Shown here: one piece after another, positions 45,573 through 55,057 of the stretch
Position numbering within the stretch: the stretch's first letter is position 1
Layout: each line of letters begins with the position of its first letter
Source: Stentor coeruleus
Lineage: Eukaryota; Ciliophora; Heterotrichea; Heterotrichida; Stentoridae
Length of the DNA stretch: 64,000 bases
Assembly: GCA_001970955.1 (NCBI GenBank)
Contig: MPUH01000068.1
Coordinates: forward strand, 1-64,000
Reading direction: 5' to 3'
Notes under the pieces: model-generated
Database searches by the model: none
What the model was told of the DNA's origin: nothing
What the model saw: the letters and a program-made list of their open reading frames with translations, nothing else
Program-made: the position numbers and the translations under genes

Positions 45573-46034
45573 TTATTTTTTTTTATTAACAATATCAGGT
45601 GTAAATGAAATTTTATGCCTTTTTGATTCCGAAGGTTTCTTTTTAATATGTGTTAAAGGGAGAAAGTCACATGCTGTCAAAGACTCAAAACGATTTCTCG
45701 GAGCTTTGGTTTTGTTTGGGCTGATAAATTTATGTTTATGTTTATTTGTGAGAAGTGTTGGTTTTGAAGTTTGTTTTATTGGAGATTTTATTAGTTCCCG
45801 TACATATTCTCTTTCGATTTTTATAAGAGTAGTTATTGAGTCTTCTTGACGACTTGCCATTGTATGCCCACGAGTTAGAGCAGATTTAGACTTTTTTGAG
45901 CTTAGAGAAATCTGATTTATTAATGAGTTTTTTGAGTGGGATTTATTGTATGGGGAAATTTCGTCACGGTGTTTGAGAAGGTGCTTCGGCATTGAGATGC
46001 TTTTATCTTTTATTATACGGGATGTTTGCGACAT
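45573..46034 (-). CDS. Unknown basic protein
   Basis: 153 aa ending in TAA, rich in Lys, Ser, Thr and Pro, few hydrophobic stretches, so probably disordered. Short Ser-Pro and Thr-Pro sites (KSPIKQT, ISPNKTK, FTPD) could be kinase targets. No family is recognised. It converges on the importin gene with 50 bp between stop codons. Confidence 0.72.
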   Translation of the reverse strand: MSQTSRIIKDKSISMPKHLLKHRDEISPYNKSHSKNSLINQISLSSKKSKSALTRGHTMASRQEDSITTLIKIEREYVRELIKSPIKQTSKPTLLTNKHKHKFISPNKTKAPRNRFESLTACDFLPLTHIKKKPSESKRHKISFTPDIVNKKK

Positions 46035-46428
46035 AAGATTTTTATATATAATAATTACTTTTTACGGCAAGTCGATAGTTGGAAAATTATTGAGTAGGGG
46101 TTAAGGATAAGTTTTTAGGTTGAGTAAATGATGAATGATTGGAAAAAATTAGAGTTTTTGTTTGGGAAGATTTGAAGAAGATGATTTGAGGATTTTTTAA
46201 ATAGAAATCATAGGTTTGTTTCTTCTTTTTTTTAAAAAAGAGAAGATAAGTTTGGTAGTCTAACTAAATGAAGCTTTTCTAGATTTTTCAAATCTTTGAA
46301 CCTATAAAAATATAATCTTTAAACAATTTAATCTTATAAAATCCTTCTCTTTATAATTTCTAAATCTCCAATATAAAAATTCCTTCTGATTAAAATGCAA
46401 TCTTAATTTATTCAAATAATTTACACGA
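46035..46428. other. Intergenic
   Basis: G-rich, C-poor up to about 46260, then C-rich; both neighbours are minus strand. Nothing recognised. Confidence 0.6.
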
Positions 46429-48042
46429 CTACCTCATCGGCATCGTGAGGCTTAGTTTCCTTTTAACCGGTTCTTTTTTCGGGACAACCCTCATACTAAA
46501 ATCCATAATCCACTGATCCAGCAATGCTTCTTGCGCTGTAATTCTTCTCCTAGGGTCGATTTCTAAGCACATTTTAACTAACTCAACAAACTTAGCATCA
46601 GCATTNAAGCACATTTTAACTAACTCAACAAACTTAGCATCAGCATTTTTAAGAAACCCCTCAATAGTCTTACTACCCGGTTTCCTAGCATTTCCTCTAC
46701 TATTTTTAACAGTTTTCGCATGTAGACTATCATCAAAATACATCCTCCACTTGCGTGATTGTAAAATAATTNTTTTAAGAAACCCCTCAATAGTCTTACT
46801 ACCCGGTTTCCTAGCATTTCCTCTACTATTTTTAACGGTTTTCGCATGTAGACTATCATCAAAATACATCCTCCACTTGCGTGATTGTAAAATAATTTCA
46901 GTAGGCGGGTATCCACAGTATTCCATAATACAATAAAGCTGATCAGAATCGCTTTCCCCTGGGAAAATTGGTCTTCCTGTGTGCAATTCAGCTAATATAC
47001 ACCCTAAACTCCATATATCAATAGCTGATGTATACTCAAGTCCTAATATAATCTCAGGTGCTCTATAATATCTGCTTTGTATATACGTGAAAATTTTCCT
47101 ATCTTCAAAACATGATGTACCAAAATCAACAAGTTTCACTAAAGACCTATTAAGTTCTTTAAATAACACATTTTCTGGTTTAAGGTCACAATGGATTATC
47201 CTGTTACTATGCAGAAAACATAACGCTTGGATTATCTGTGAAGCAATTCTTCTTATCAAATTAGGTGAAATCCCTTCGAAATGCGAGTCTTTCAAAAAAT
47301 CAAATAAATTTATGCTTAGGACTTCAAATATTATCACAATATGATCACGAAATGAAAAACTTCCTAAGAAATCGACAATACCATAAAGACCTTTTTCATC
47401 TTTGGATTTTATGTATCTTAAAATATCAACTTCATTACCGATGTTGTTTTTCCGGTCGATGATTTTTAAGGCTACATATTTGTTTTCTTTAGCATCTAAA
47501 GCTTTGACTACAACACCGAAAGTCCCATGACCATAGATTTCACAGATTTCATAACGATAGGCTATATGATCTTTTATAACAACTTTATATTTACCTTTAT
47601 CATCATCGAAATTAAAGTTGGTTCTTGAGTTTTGGTTGGTTTTGATTTTATCTGCTTCAGCACCAATACAATATATTGTACTATAAACACCTATTTCATT
47701 GATTTCCCATTTAGTAAGTTTATTGGCAAAATGTTTAAGCACTTGACTTGGAGTCATTGGGAAATTTTGAGAGTCTTGATTTATACGTTTTGGTGGCGAA
47801 GATGCTGGGCTTGTGTTGACTGAATCTCTTGGGGATATATTACTTGATAATGATGGGAACTTGTCAGAAGGAGGGAAAAGACATTGTAAAGGATAAGCTG
47901 GCATAGGTTGAGAGAGCATATTTCCAGCTTTGGGTTTTAAATTGAAATTGAGGATTGTGGTGGATTCATTATCAGAGAGTGAAGGAAAGAATGCATGTAG
48001 AAGTGGGTTGGATAAAGGGCTAGGCAAGTTGTAGCTGCGCAT
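46429..48042 (-). CDS. Class-2 DYRK protein kinase
   Basis: A dual-specificity kinase (self-phosphorylates on Tyr, then acts on Ser/Thr). Two scaffold joins (n at 46606 and 46772) add 168 nt; without them the protein is about 481 aa, stop TAG. Residues about 95-165 match the DYRK2/3/4 N-terminal accessory region (PMTPSQVLKHF, EIGVYSTIYCIG) and DH box (DHIAYRYEI). Kinase: GHGTFGVVVKA, HCDLKPENVLF, LVDFGTSC, activation loop YIQSRYYRAPE with the Tyr-x-Tyr pair, then SLGCILAELHTGRPIFPGE. The repeated C-terminal peptides seen in the raw frame are artefacts. Confidence 0.92.
   Translation of the reverse strand: MRSYNLPSPLSNPLLHAFFPSLSDNESTTILNFNLKPKAGNMLSQPMPAYPLQCLFPPSDKFPSLSSNISPRDSVNTSPASSPPKRINQDSQNFPMTPSQVLKHFANKLTKWEINEIGVYSTIYCIGAEADKIKTNQNSRTNFNFDDDKGKYKVVIKDHIAYRYEICEIYGHGTFGVVVKALDAKENKYVALKIIDRKNNIGNEVDILRYIKSKDEKGLYGIVDFLGSFSFRDHIVIIFEVLSINLFDFLKDSHFEGISPNLIRRIASQIIQALCFLHSNRIIHCDLKPENVLFKELNRSLVKLVDFGTSCFEDRKIFTYIQSRYYRAPEIILGLEYTSAIDIWSLGCILAELHTGRPIFPGESDSDQLYCIMEYCGYPPTEIILQSRKWRMYFDDSLHAKTVKNSRGNARKPGSKTIEGFLKXIILQSRKWRMYFDDSLHAKTVKNSRGNARKPGSKTIEGFLKNADAKFVELVKMCXNADAKFVELVKMCLEIDPRRRITAQEALLDQWIMDFSMRVVPKKEPVKRKLSLTMPMR
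46565..46647. repeat. Scaffold join in the DYRK gene (n at 46606)
   Basis: Bases 46565-46605 are repeated as 46607-46647. The added 42 nt keeps the frame, so the error is silent in an ORF scan but duplicates 13-14 residues. Confidence 0.93.
46647..46897. repeat. Second scaffold join in the DYRK gene (n at 46772)
   Basis: Bases 46647-46771 are repeated as 46773-46897 with one mismatch near 46840. The 126-nt addition keeps the frame. This join lies directly beside the previous one. Confidence 0.93.
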
Positions 48043-48623
48043 ATTCTTAACTTATTAATTAACTAACAGTAAATGGAATGAAGGTAAAAATGATTGGGGT
48101 TTTGAGTAAGATTAAGATAGAAGATTTTTTAGGTTTTTAAGTGTTTTAAGAGATGGGATAGGAAAATATGTTTGTGGTCATAAGGTTTTTTATTGAGTGA
48201 CAGGAATTTTGAGGAAGGGAATGCTGGATTTTATAGGTTGGGTAGTTGAGCTTTTTTTTTTAAGGGAGGATTTTGTGTTGTTGTTAAGGGTATAGGTTAA
48301 AACTGGAGGTATCAAGGATTTTTAAGAGAGGAAAAGTTATAAATTAAAGAATAAAAACAATTTTAATAAAAATATTATGGCTTTATTTGAATTAGATAGT
48401 AGGATTAAGGATTAGTTTTTGGTATTATAGAAAAATAGATAATTGCTAGAAATGTGAAAGGAATAATTGAATGATTTTATATAGATTATGTTTATAAAAA
48501 GATATTAAAATGCTTCCACATTATTTTGTTTGTGATTCCCTCTTAATTATCTTCACATTCATACTCCTTAATAACTACCAAAACGCCAAAAATCTTATTA
48601 ATTAAAAATCCAACTTAAAAATC
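48043..48623. other. Intergenic
   Basis: G-rich, C-poor from 48060 to about 48450 (promoter side of the DYRK gene on the minus strand), then C-rich toward the lipase 3' end. No gene seen. Confidence 0.65.
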
Positions 48624-50099
48624 CTATCCAAAATATTTCCTAACAAATTTTTTCAAAGCTTCCTCATAACTCGGAGCCTCATGATCAAAAAGCATATTCT
48701 TCGAAAACAAAATATTCCCATAAAAATCATTCCTAACAAACCCAGCATTAAATTCCTTACATTTTTTCTTCCCTCTTTTATCATCAAAATTATCATCATC
48801 AATACTAATATCAGTCTCATCAAAAATCTGAAACACATCTCCAGGTGGGTAAATTTTTTCTTCTTTACACATTTCTTGACTTTTTTCATATAAACATTCA
48901 CAAGATATACTTAAATCCTGTTTATATAAAAATTCAATAATATTACATAAATCCAAAATACTTCCTAATGATAATCTTGGGACAATATCATCTTTATTAG
49001 AACATGATATAACAATACCTTTAAGTAATTTATTAAGGTTTTCTGATATAACAGAAGGTGGAGCATAAGCATAGCATTTAATAGGAAATTTATTAATATC
49101 TTCATCATCAAGCCAAATTAAAGATAATAAACTAGCACAACCAGCTCCAAGACTATGACCAAGTATGATAATTTCATAATCAGGATATAATAAAAGATTC
49201 TTTATAATGATAGGTTTTAAGGTATTACTCAGATTTACTGAGGATTTATATATTCCAGAATGAAGTTTTCCAGTTATTCCTCGAGTTGTGTAGTTTGTAT
49301 ATTCACTGTTAAGGTCAGCGATACAGTCAAAAAATGATTTAGTGCCTCGGATAACAACAATAATAGCTTTTTTCTCTTCTGATACAATAACAGCATGTCC
49401 TGGTAAATGCATAAATGAATTTCCTTTAGAATACACTAAAGAATTTGTTGAAGTGTTTGTGTATTTCATAAATACTTCTTTGTTACTTAACCCAGTGAGT
49501 ATTGATTTCAAATGCTTTTTTATAGACACTCTGCCCATATAATGCCCATATATCCCTACACAATACTTAGCATATTCAGTCATTTCTGGGATTTTTCTTA
49601 TAAGATCTTCAGGGTATTCCACATCTAAATCCCATATTTTCGTCCTGAGTTTTTCTTGTTCTTTGATGTAATTTACTAAACAAAAATACTGTTCTGTTAT
49701 TGGCATTTCAATAATAAACCGCATGTTTTCTTCAATAAAAACCATTATTTCTCTTATGATTCTTCTGTTTTCAATACTAAAAACCCATGAGTCGATATTT
49801 ATACCTTTTTCTCTACACTGGGTTTCTAATGCAACTTGTTGGACAGTGAGGTATTTTTCTATATATTTATAATCATTTCGGTCTTTTTTGTAGTTGGAAG
49901 CTATTTTTTTTATTATTTCTTTGTGGCATAAGTGGACTAGATTTTGCATTGGTTTTATTGAAGATGTTAGGGTGTAAAGATTACTGAATATTCGCCGGAA
50001 TATGTGTAATGATATTCGACCCTTGTCTTGAATATGCTTTTCACCTACAAATTCTGCTGCAGCTGCTGAACTTGACACTACTTTGTAGTAGGTGGACAT
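48624..50099 (-). CDS. Class-3 lipase, diacylglycerol-lipase-like
   Basis: 491 aa ending in TAG. Residues about 250-400 are the alpha/beta-hydrolase core: VIVSEEKKAIIVVIRGTKSF, then the nucleophile elbow IIILGHSLGAGCASLLSLIW (Ser near 316), Asp in DDIVPRLSLG (near 375). A late His in LFDHEAPSYEEALKKF matches the position of the DAG-lipase catalytic His. No transmembrane helices are evident at the N-terminus, unlike animal DAGL. Hydrolysis of diacylglycerol or related lipids is inferred. Confidence 0.85.
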   Translation of the reverse strand: MSTYYKVVSSSAAAAEFVGEKHIQDKGRISLHIFRRIFSNLYTLTSSIKPMQNLVHLCHKEIIKKIASNYKKDRNDYKYIEKYLTVQQVALETQCREKGINIDSWVFSIENRRIIREIMVFIEENMRFIIEMPITEQYFCLVNYIKEQEKLRTKIWDLDVEYPEDLIRKIPEMTEYAKYCVGIYGHYMGRVSIKKHLKSILTGLSNKEVFMKYTNTSTNSLVYSKGNSFMHLPGHAVIVSEEKKAIIVVIRGTKSFFDCIADLNSEYTNYTTRGITGKLHSGIYKSSVNLSNTLKPIIIKNLLLYPDYEIIILGHSLGAGCASLLSLIWLDDEDINKFPIKCYAYAPPSVISENLNKLLKGIVISCSNKDDIVPRLSLGSILDLCNIIEFLYKQDLSISCECLYEKSQEMCKEEKIYPPGDVFQIFDETDISIDDDNFDDKRGKKKCKEFNAGFVRNDFYGNILFSKNMLFDHEAPSYEEALKKFVRKYFG

Positions 50100-50815
50100 T
50101 TTAGATTTATTATTTTGGATATTGAAAGTAATTATTTTTTTATGAAATTTGAATAAGGATGAATTTAAGATAGGAAATTTTATAGGTTTTTATGTGCAAA
50201 ATAATTCTGACTGGGTGTTTAGATTTTAGGAACATTGTAATGCATATAATTTAAACTAAAGAATCTATTTTTATTACTAGTTTCTTTAAATTCAAGAAAT
50301 GTAAACAAGTTCACAACTTTATGCACTTTTTTATAGTTTTCAAGCAGAGTCATCATGTATACTAAATTTTCACTAAAAAAAATTTCTTATTCTTGAATGA
50401 AATTGCTTACTTCGATAAATTTTGAAGAAAAAAACTCGCTCATTGAAAGATTATCTTCATCAAGCCAGTCAAGTAAAATTAGGTCTTATTTTATTATAAT
50501 TGAATAGAAGTTTGTTGAAAGCACATGAAGCTTTGGTTTATAAAAATTCCTGTTTAAGAAACATATACAGTTTATTAAAACTAAAAACTAATTTCAAACA
50601 TATTCGTCCTTATTACAAATCGCTAGGATTTTCTAACCCTAAACAGAATCACTTGAAAATTCTCTAAGCAAATATGAAAAATGCGAGTTTTTATATATAT
50701 ACCCAAAGATATAATACTATATAAAACGCATATTCCATTCCCGACATACTAAAAAACTTAAATTTTCCCATTGTTAAGCAATAAAAACTTTATATAATAA
50801 GAGTTTATCTATAAC
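50100..50815. other. Intergenic
   Basis: G-rich to about 50240, then mixed AT-rich. No gene or RNA seen. Confidence 0.6.
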
Positions 50816-51250
50816 TTAAGAGTTATTGCCAAAAGAAACATCTAAAAAGACATTCTCGGCGGGTTTTTCATTGTGACTGATAGCTTTTTTATTATAAATA
50901 GGTAAGCATCGGAGTTTTAATTTGAAAATAGGCGTTTTGGGTGTTAGAGAAGGTTTTTTCTCTGGCTTGACTTGAACAAAGCTGAAAATTTTCTCATTTT
51001 TTGGCGATCTGACTGATAAAGGAGGACTTGCCAAATTATTTTTAGGTGAACATAATGATGATCTATAGCCTATTTTAGGTAAATGTATACCGGATGGACT
51101 TACGGGCATAAGCTTTGTAGAGCTTTTAATTGTAAGTGCTTCAAATGGATCTTTATGAGGATTATAGCATGCTTTAGGTCCCAGGGAATTAACAAAAAGC
51201 GACTGTTGCTTTTTATTACTCACTTGGTCATTGGACCTTGACTTATGCAT
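50816..51250 (-). CDS. Unknown basic, Ser/Pro-rich protein
   Basis: 144 aa ending in TAA. It contains many Ser-Pro sites (MPVSPSG, SLCSPKNN, LSVRSPKNE) and KPSLTPKTPIF, and ends FLDVSFGNNS. Probably disordered and phosphorylated by proline-directed kinases (inference). No family is recognised. Confidence 0.68.
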   Translation of the reverse strand: MHKSRSNDQVSNKKQQSLFVNSLGPKACYNPHKDPFEALTIKSSTKLMPVSPSGIHLPKIGYRSSLCSPKNNLASPPLSVRSPKNEKIFSFVQVKPEKKPSLTPKTPIFKLKLRCLPIYNKKAISHNEKPAENVFLDVSFGNNS

Positions 51251-52499
51251 TTTTATTGAATAGATTTATAAATGTAAATGGTATAAGAAATTTCTGTTTG
51301 TTTGTCTAATTTAGGAATATATAAATAATTTACGGTTTAATGCTTAAAACTAGAGTTTCGAGTTTTTCTGGATGAAATATGGGATTATTTGAGAATAGTA
51401 AATCGGATAAAAGCTTTTAATTAGAATGAAAATAGGATGATATTTAATTAAGATGATGAGGGAATTATATAGAAAATTTGTAGGTTTGTATAAAAATTAT
51501 TTGTTGATAGAGTAAAATGCGGTTGGTATAGGAAATTTATGAGCTTGGCAAAATGCAGTTTATTGATTTTGTTAATTTTTTTATGTTAAATTAGTGATTA
51601 TATTTTTATCAGAAATAATACTTTTGTATTTGAGTTTTTTAGTTATGATTAAAATACACTATTCATTTTTTATAATAACCCCTGATAATTATAAATAGTT
51701 AAATCAAGTTGGATATTTAGATTTATGCTTTAAATAATCTGAACTTTTCAATGATATACAAAATACCAAAATTTATTTTGGTATATATTTAAAGTAAGTG
51801 GATAGGATATAATGTATTTTTAAGAGAGGAAGTACAGAAATTAGTACAATTTTATACGAAAAATAATGAATTTTTGTGTAGTAGAGCTGATTATTTTAAC
51901 TCATATAAGACTATTGATATGAAGTATAATAGAGATAATCATTTGCTCACATTCCTATTTGGTGATTATTTTTCAGAAAGAAAATAGTCAATTGAGTAAA
52001 GCATCATAAAGTAGTATGTCAAGTTCTTGGTAAGATTTTTTATATAAATCAAGAAAGCTTAATGTATAAGTATTGAGATTAAAATATAGAAGTTTTATTG
52101 ATATGAAGATAATATAAAAGAAGTAATACGTTTTTACTGATAAATTGATTTGTGCTATGATTAGTTTTTAGAATATTTAGATTATTCTTAGATATTACAT
52201 ATTAATTTTTTTATGTGCATGATTATTGATAGATTTGATACTAATAAAATAATTCATAATTAGGTTTTATGATATTTATGTAATTTTTTTATATAACAAA
52301 TTCAGTGTTAAAGGTTTTGACTATAGTTTTAATAATTATGCATTTTACTTTTAATATTCTATTTCAAGCATATCTGAAGATTCTCATAACTCATCCTAAT
52401 AACTAAAAGATTTTTTTAGATTATTACAATAAACAGCCAAAAGATTACTATTGTATAAATCTATATATAAATAAAACTTATCCCTTAAGAATAATTTAA
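51251..52499. other. Gene-poor AT-rich stretch
   Basis: No intact ORF of note and no recognised RNA. Low-complexity AT sequence with weak G bias in the first part. Confidence 0.55.
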
Positions 52500-53172
52500 A
52501 TATAATTTATTATAATTATCCAATGTATTTTCCTATCTCTTTATTCTGTTCTTCTAAATGTTGATTCAAAAAATCTAATGAATAGTTTCACTGCTCATAA
52601 GTTTTTTTTACATTTTCTATTTTGCAAAAATTAAATTAAAAGTTCTTAGTTGAATTATTTAGCATGATCTCAAGAATCTTAGCCAATTTAGTTTCTTTAT
52701 TTATTTCTTTACTAATCTTCTTATCTACANTTAGTTTCTTTATTTATTTCTTTACTAATCTTCTTATCTACATAAACTCTATTCTATTTCATTAGCTTCA
52801 ATCTTTTCTTGAATTTTCTAATAAACTGACTTTTTCTAATTATACATCCACTTCTCTATGTAAGTTTAAAGTAATGTTATATGTTTTTTTTTATTTTAGA
52901 TAATAAATAATAGAGTTTGCTATATAAAACTTTATTGAAATTTCACTTAACTAATTTACTCAAGAAAAAATTCAGATTTATGTGCGTTGTAGAAATTATA
53001 AGTTTTTCAGGAACTAATAATCATTTACATTCAACTTTTGTATCTTTATGACACATCATATAATTTTTGTTTCTACAGTCTTCCACAAATTATCATAAAG
53101 CAATATTGCGATATGGGGATCCTTATCCATTTTTGCATCTTTTATATAAAAACCTCTAATAAGCTTATCCAT
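52500..53172 (-). pseudogene. Decayed gene, unknown family
   Basis: The 5' end is intact: ATG at 53172 opens a 38-codon frame (MDKLIRGFYIKDAKMDKD, HIAILLYDNLWKTVETK) that stops with TGA at 53056. Protein-like pieces follow in shifting frames: CHKDTKVE, then PEKLIISTTHINLNFFLSK, KIQEKIEANEIE, then DKKISKEINKETKLAKILEI, and DFLNQHLEEQNKEIGKY. One 15-nt GT-AG segment (about 52994-53008) could be an old intron but lacks A at position 10. Several stops and frame changes elsewhere have no intron explanation. The remnant suggests a Cys/His head followed by a coiled coil. A scaffold join (n 52730) also lies inside. Confidence 0.48.
52688..52772. repeat. Scaffold join (n at 52730)
   Basis: Bases 52688-52729 recur as 52731-52772 around one n. 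Confidence 0.93.
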
Positions 53173-53314
53173 CAAATAAACCTTTAAGCAACAAAACAAA
53201 AGATTAAAGTAAAAACACAGCATAATACCTACAACAAATTATATTTTCCATATAAAATCAAAATAACTTATTCATATAAAAATCATCAATCAGTAAGTTA
53301 TAATATTCACCTTA

Positions 53315-54004
53315 ATGATAACATCATCACGAGACTTATACAGGAGTTTTTCTGCTAAAAGGACCAAAGGGAGAATTGATAACGAAATTATCAAATCAGT
53401 CCGAGAAAGAAAAGGTATGCCAAGTTTGACCTACATCCCAGCTCAGTCAGCACGTAATCTTACAAAAATACTAAAATGTCGTAGTCAACTCAGTGTCGCT
53501 TCAAAACTCTCTCCTCCAGTTTATTCCCCTGAAAGAAACCTTTCCAAAAAACTTCTAACAAAAGATCCTAATTTTCAAGACTCCCCTTGTAAAAATCGTT
53601 TATACCGAACAGACCGAAATAAACAACAGCATATTGACTCTTTAAACAATTTAGTACAAAAGTGTATCAAAGTTCGTAGTGATTTCTATAACCCAAACGT
53701 ATTATCTGGCATACAAAGTTATTCAAACAGTATGGGCAATTTAAAAAAAGCTATAGAAAAATGTCAGTTTGAAGAACAGCATCATAATGATACTGAACCA
53801 CTACAATCTGAAGATATACTCAGAGATGACTCAAAAATGCTTCGTCAGCAAATGTGCTATGTAGAAAACCTAAGAAAAAAATCAAAACAAGTGTGGAAGT
53901 TCCAGTCACATGCAATAAGCAGAAGGACAGAAAGGCTTGTAGCGTCTATAGCACGTAAACTCAATGAGAGGAACTTTTTAATGAATAATTATAAAGTAGT
54001 ATAA
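53315..54004 (+). CDS. Unknown basic protein
   Basis: 229 aa ending in TAA. The N-terminal half is basic and Ser-rich (SFSAKRTKGRIDNEI; SPPVYSPERNLSKK); the C-terminal half looks helical (LRQQMCYVENLRKKSKQVWK; RRTERLVASIARKLNERNFL). C-rich, G-poor DNA precedes it and G-rich DNA follows it, as for other plus-strand genes. No family is recognised. Confidence 0.73.
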   Translation: MITSSRDLYRSFSAKRTKGRIDNEIIKSVRERKGMPSLTYIPAQSARNLTKILKCRSQLSVASKLSPPVYSPERNLSKKLLTKDPNFQDSPCKNRLYRTDRNKQQHIDSLNNLVQKCIKVRSDFYNPNVLSGIQSYSNSMGNLKKAIEKCQFEEQHHNDTEPLQSEDILRDDSKMLRQQMCYVENLRKKSKQVWKFQSHAISRRTERLVASIARKLNERNFLMNNYKVV

Positions 54005-55057
54005 AATGAAAGCTTATTTACAAGTATCAGAGTTTTTTGATAAGTTTATAGAAAAGATAAAAATAATCTTATATTTTGAGTTAGAATATAGTTAAAATGT
54101 TATAGGAATGGAAGAAGGTATTGAATTTAAATGATGAAATTGAAGAATCGAATTCTGAGAGGTTTTATAGGTTGAGAGGGATGATATATGATTAAGAAGA
54201 ATTGGAGTTGTTGATTGGGTTTTATGTTGAAAATTCTAGGATAGAGAGTTGCTTGTATGGGAATTTATATTGAAAATAATCAGTTTGGTTATGGAATTTT
54301 AATATAAAGATATACCCGGTTGTGTATTTTTTTGTGCTTGGGGAAAGTAAGAGGTAGAAATGTTTAGAGTTGGGTTTTATAATGAAATTGGTGAGTATAT
54401 TGATGTAATTAGTGTTAGGATGTGGTTTGGATTGATTTGAATGAAAAACTTCATGTTGTGAATTTTACTAGGAATAGACAAAGGGAGGCTTATTGTGCAT
54501 GGAGAGAGTCAATGCTTGGAGATTGGAAATATGTATGATGGGTTTGATTTTATTAGTTTTTATAATTAGAGGAATTTATAAAAGTTTTATATTGTGGGGT
54601 TTTAATAATATGATTATTTTAGTATTATAAATTTGTGTTAAAATAGTTATGTACTTTGAAATATTTTTTAGAATATAATTATCAATGATATTAATAAGAG
54701 TGGAAAGACAAAGAATTTGCATGAGATAATTTATTGTGTATTGATGATAGTTTCGCTGCTGAACTTCTTCTCTGCAACCTTCTATCAAAAACCCAAGAGC
54801 GTTCCTCACTAATCAGTAACTTCTGCCTCAACTTCACAAATGCTTCCAAACAAACCTCCGAAAATAGCGCAAGAATATTTTGTTAGTAAAGCAAAGCCTT
54901 AACAAAATCTTTTTTTTAATCAAAACAAAAGCTTATTCTTTTATTTTCTATACAAAATCACCATCAACGACCTCCAACTAAATTTTTTACAACCCAACTT
55001 AATGAAAAGGTTAAAAGTCTAAATTCTCAATCTCAAATATTAAGTTAAAATAATAAA
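54005..55057. other. Intergenic with one coding-like patch
   Basis: 54005-54560 is G-rich and C-poor; 54740-55057 is C-rich before the ferlin. Around 54670-54865 the GC content rises and the minus strand has an ATG-less open stretch of about 60 codons (KLRQKLLISEERSWVF, DRRLQRRSSAAKL); the opposite strand is open too. It could be an exon remnant. An inverted repeat ATTTTGTTA...TAACAAAAT lies near 54880-54912. Confidence 0.45.

Noticed and set aside
54576-54809. 77-codon minus-strand ORF
   Set aside because: The second half is AT-rich Ile/Asn/Tyr sequence; the coding-like patch at its beginning is better in another frame.
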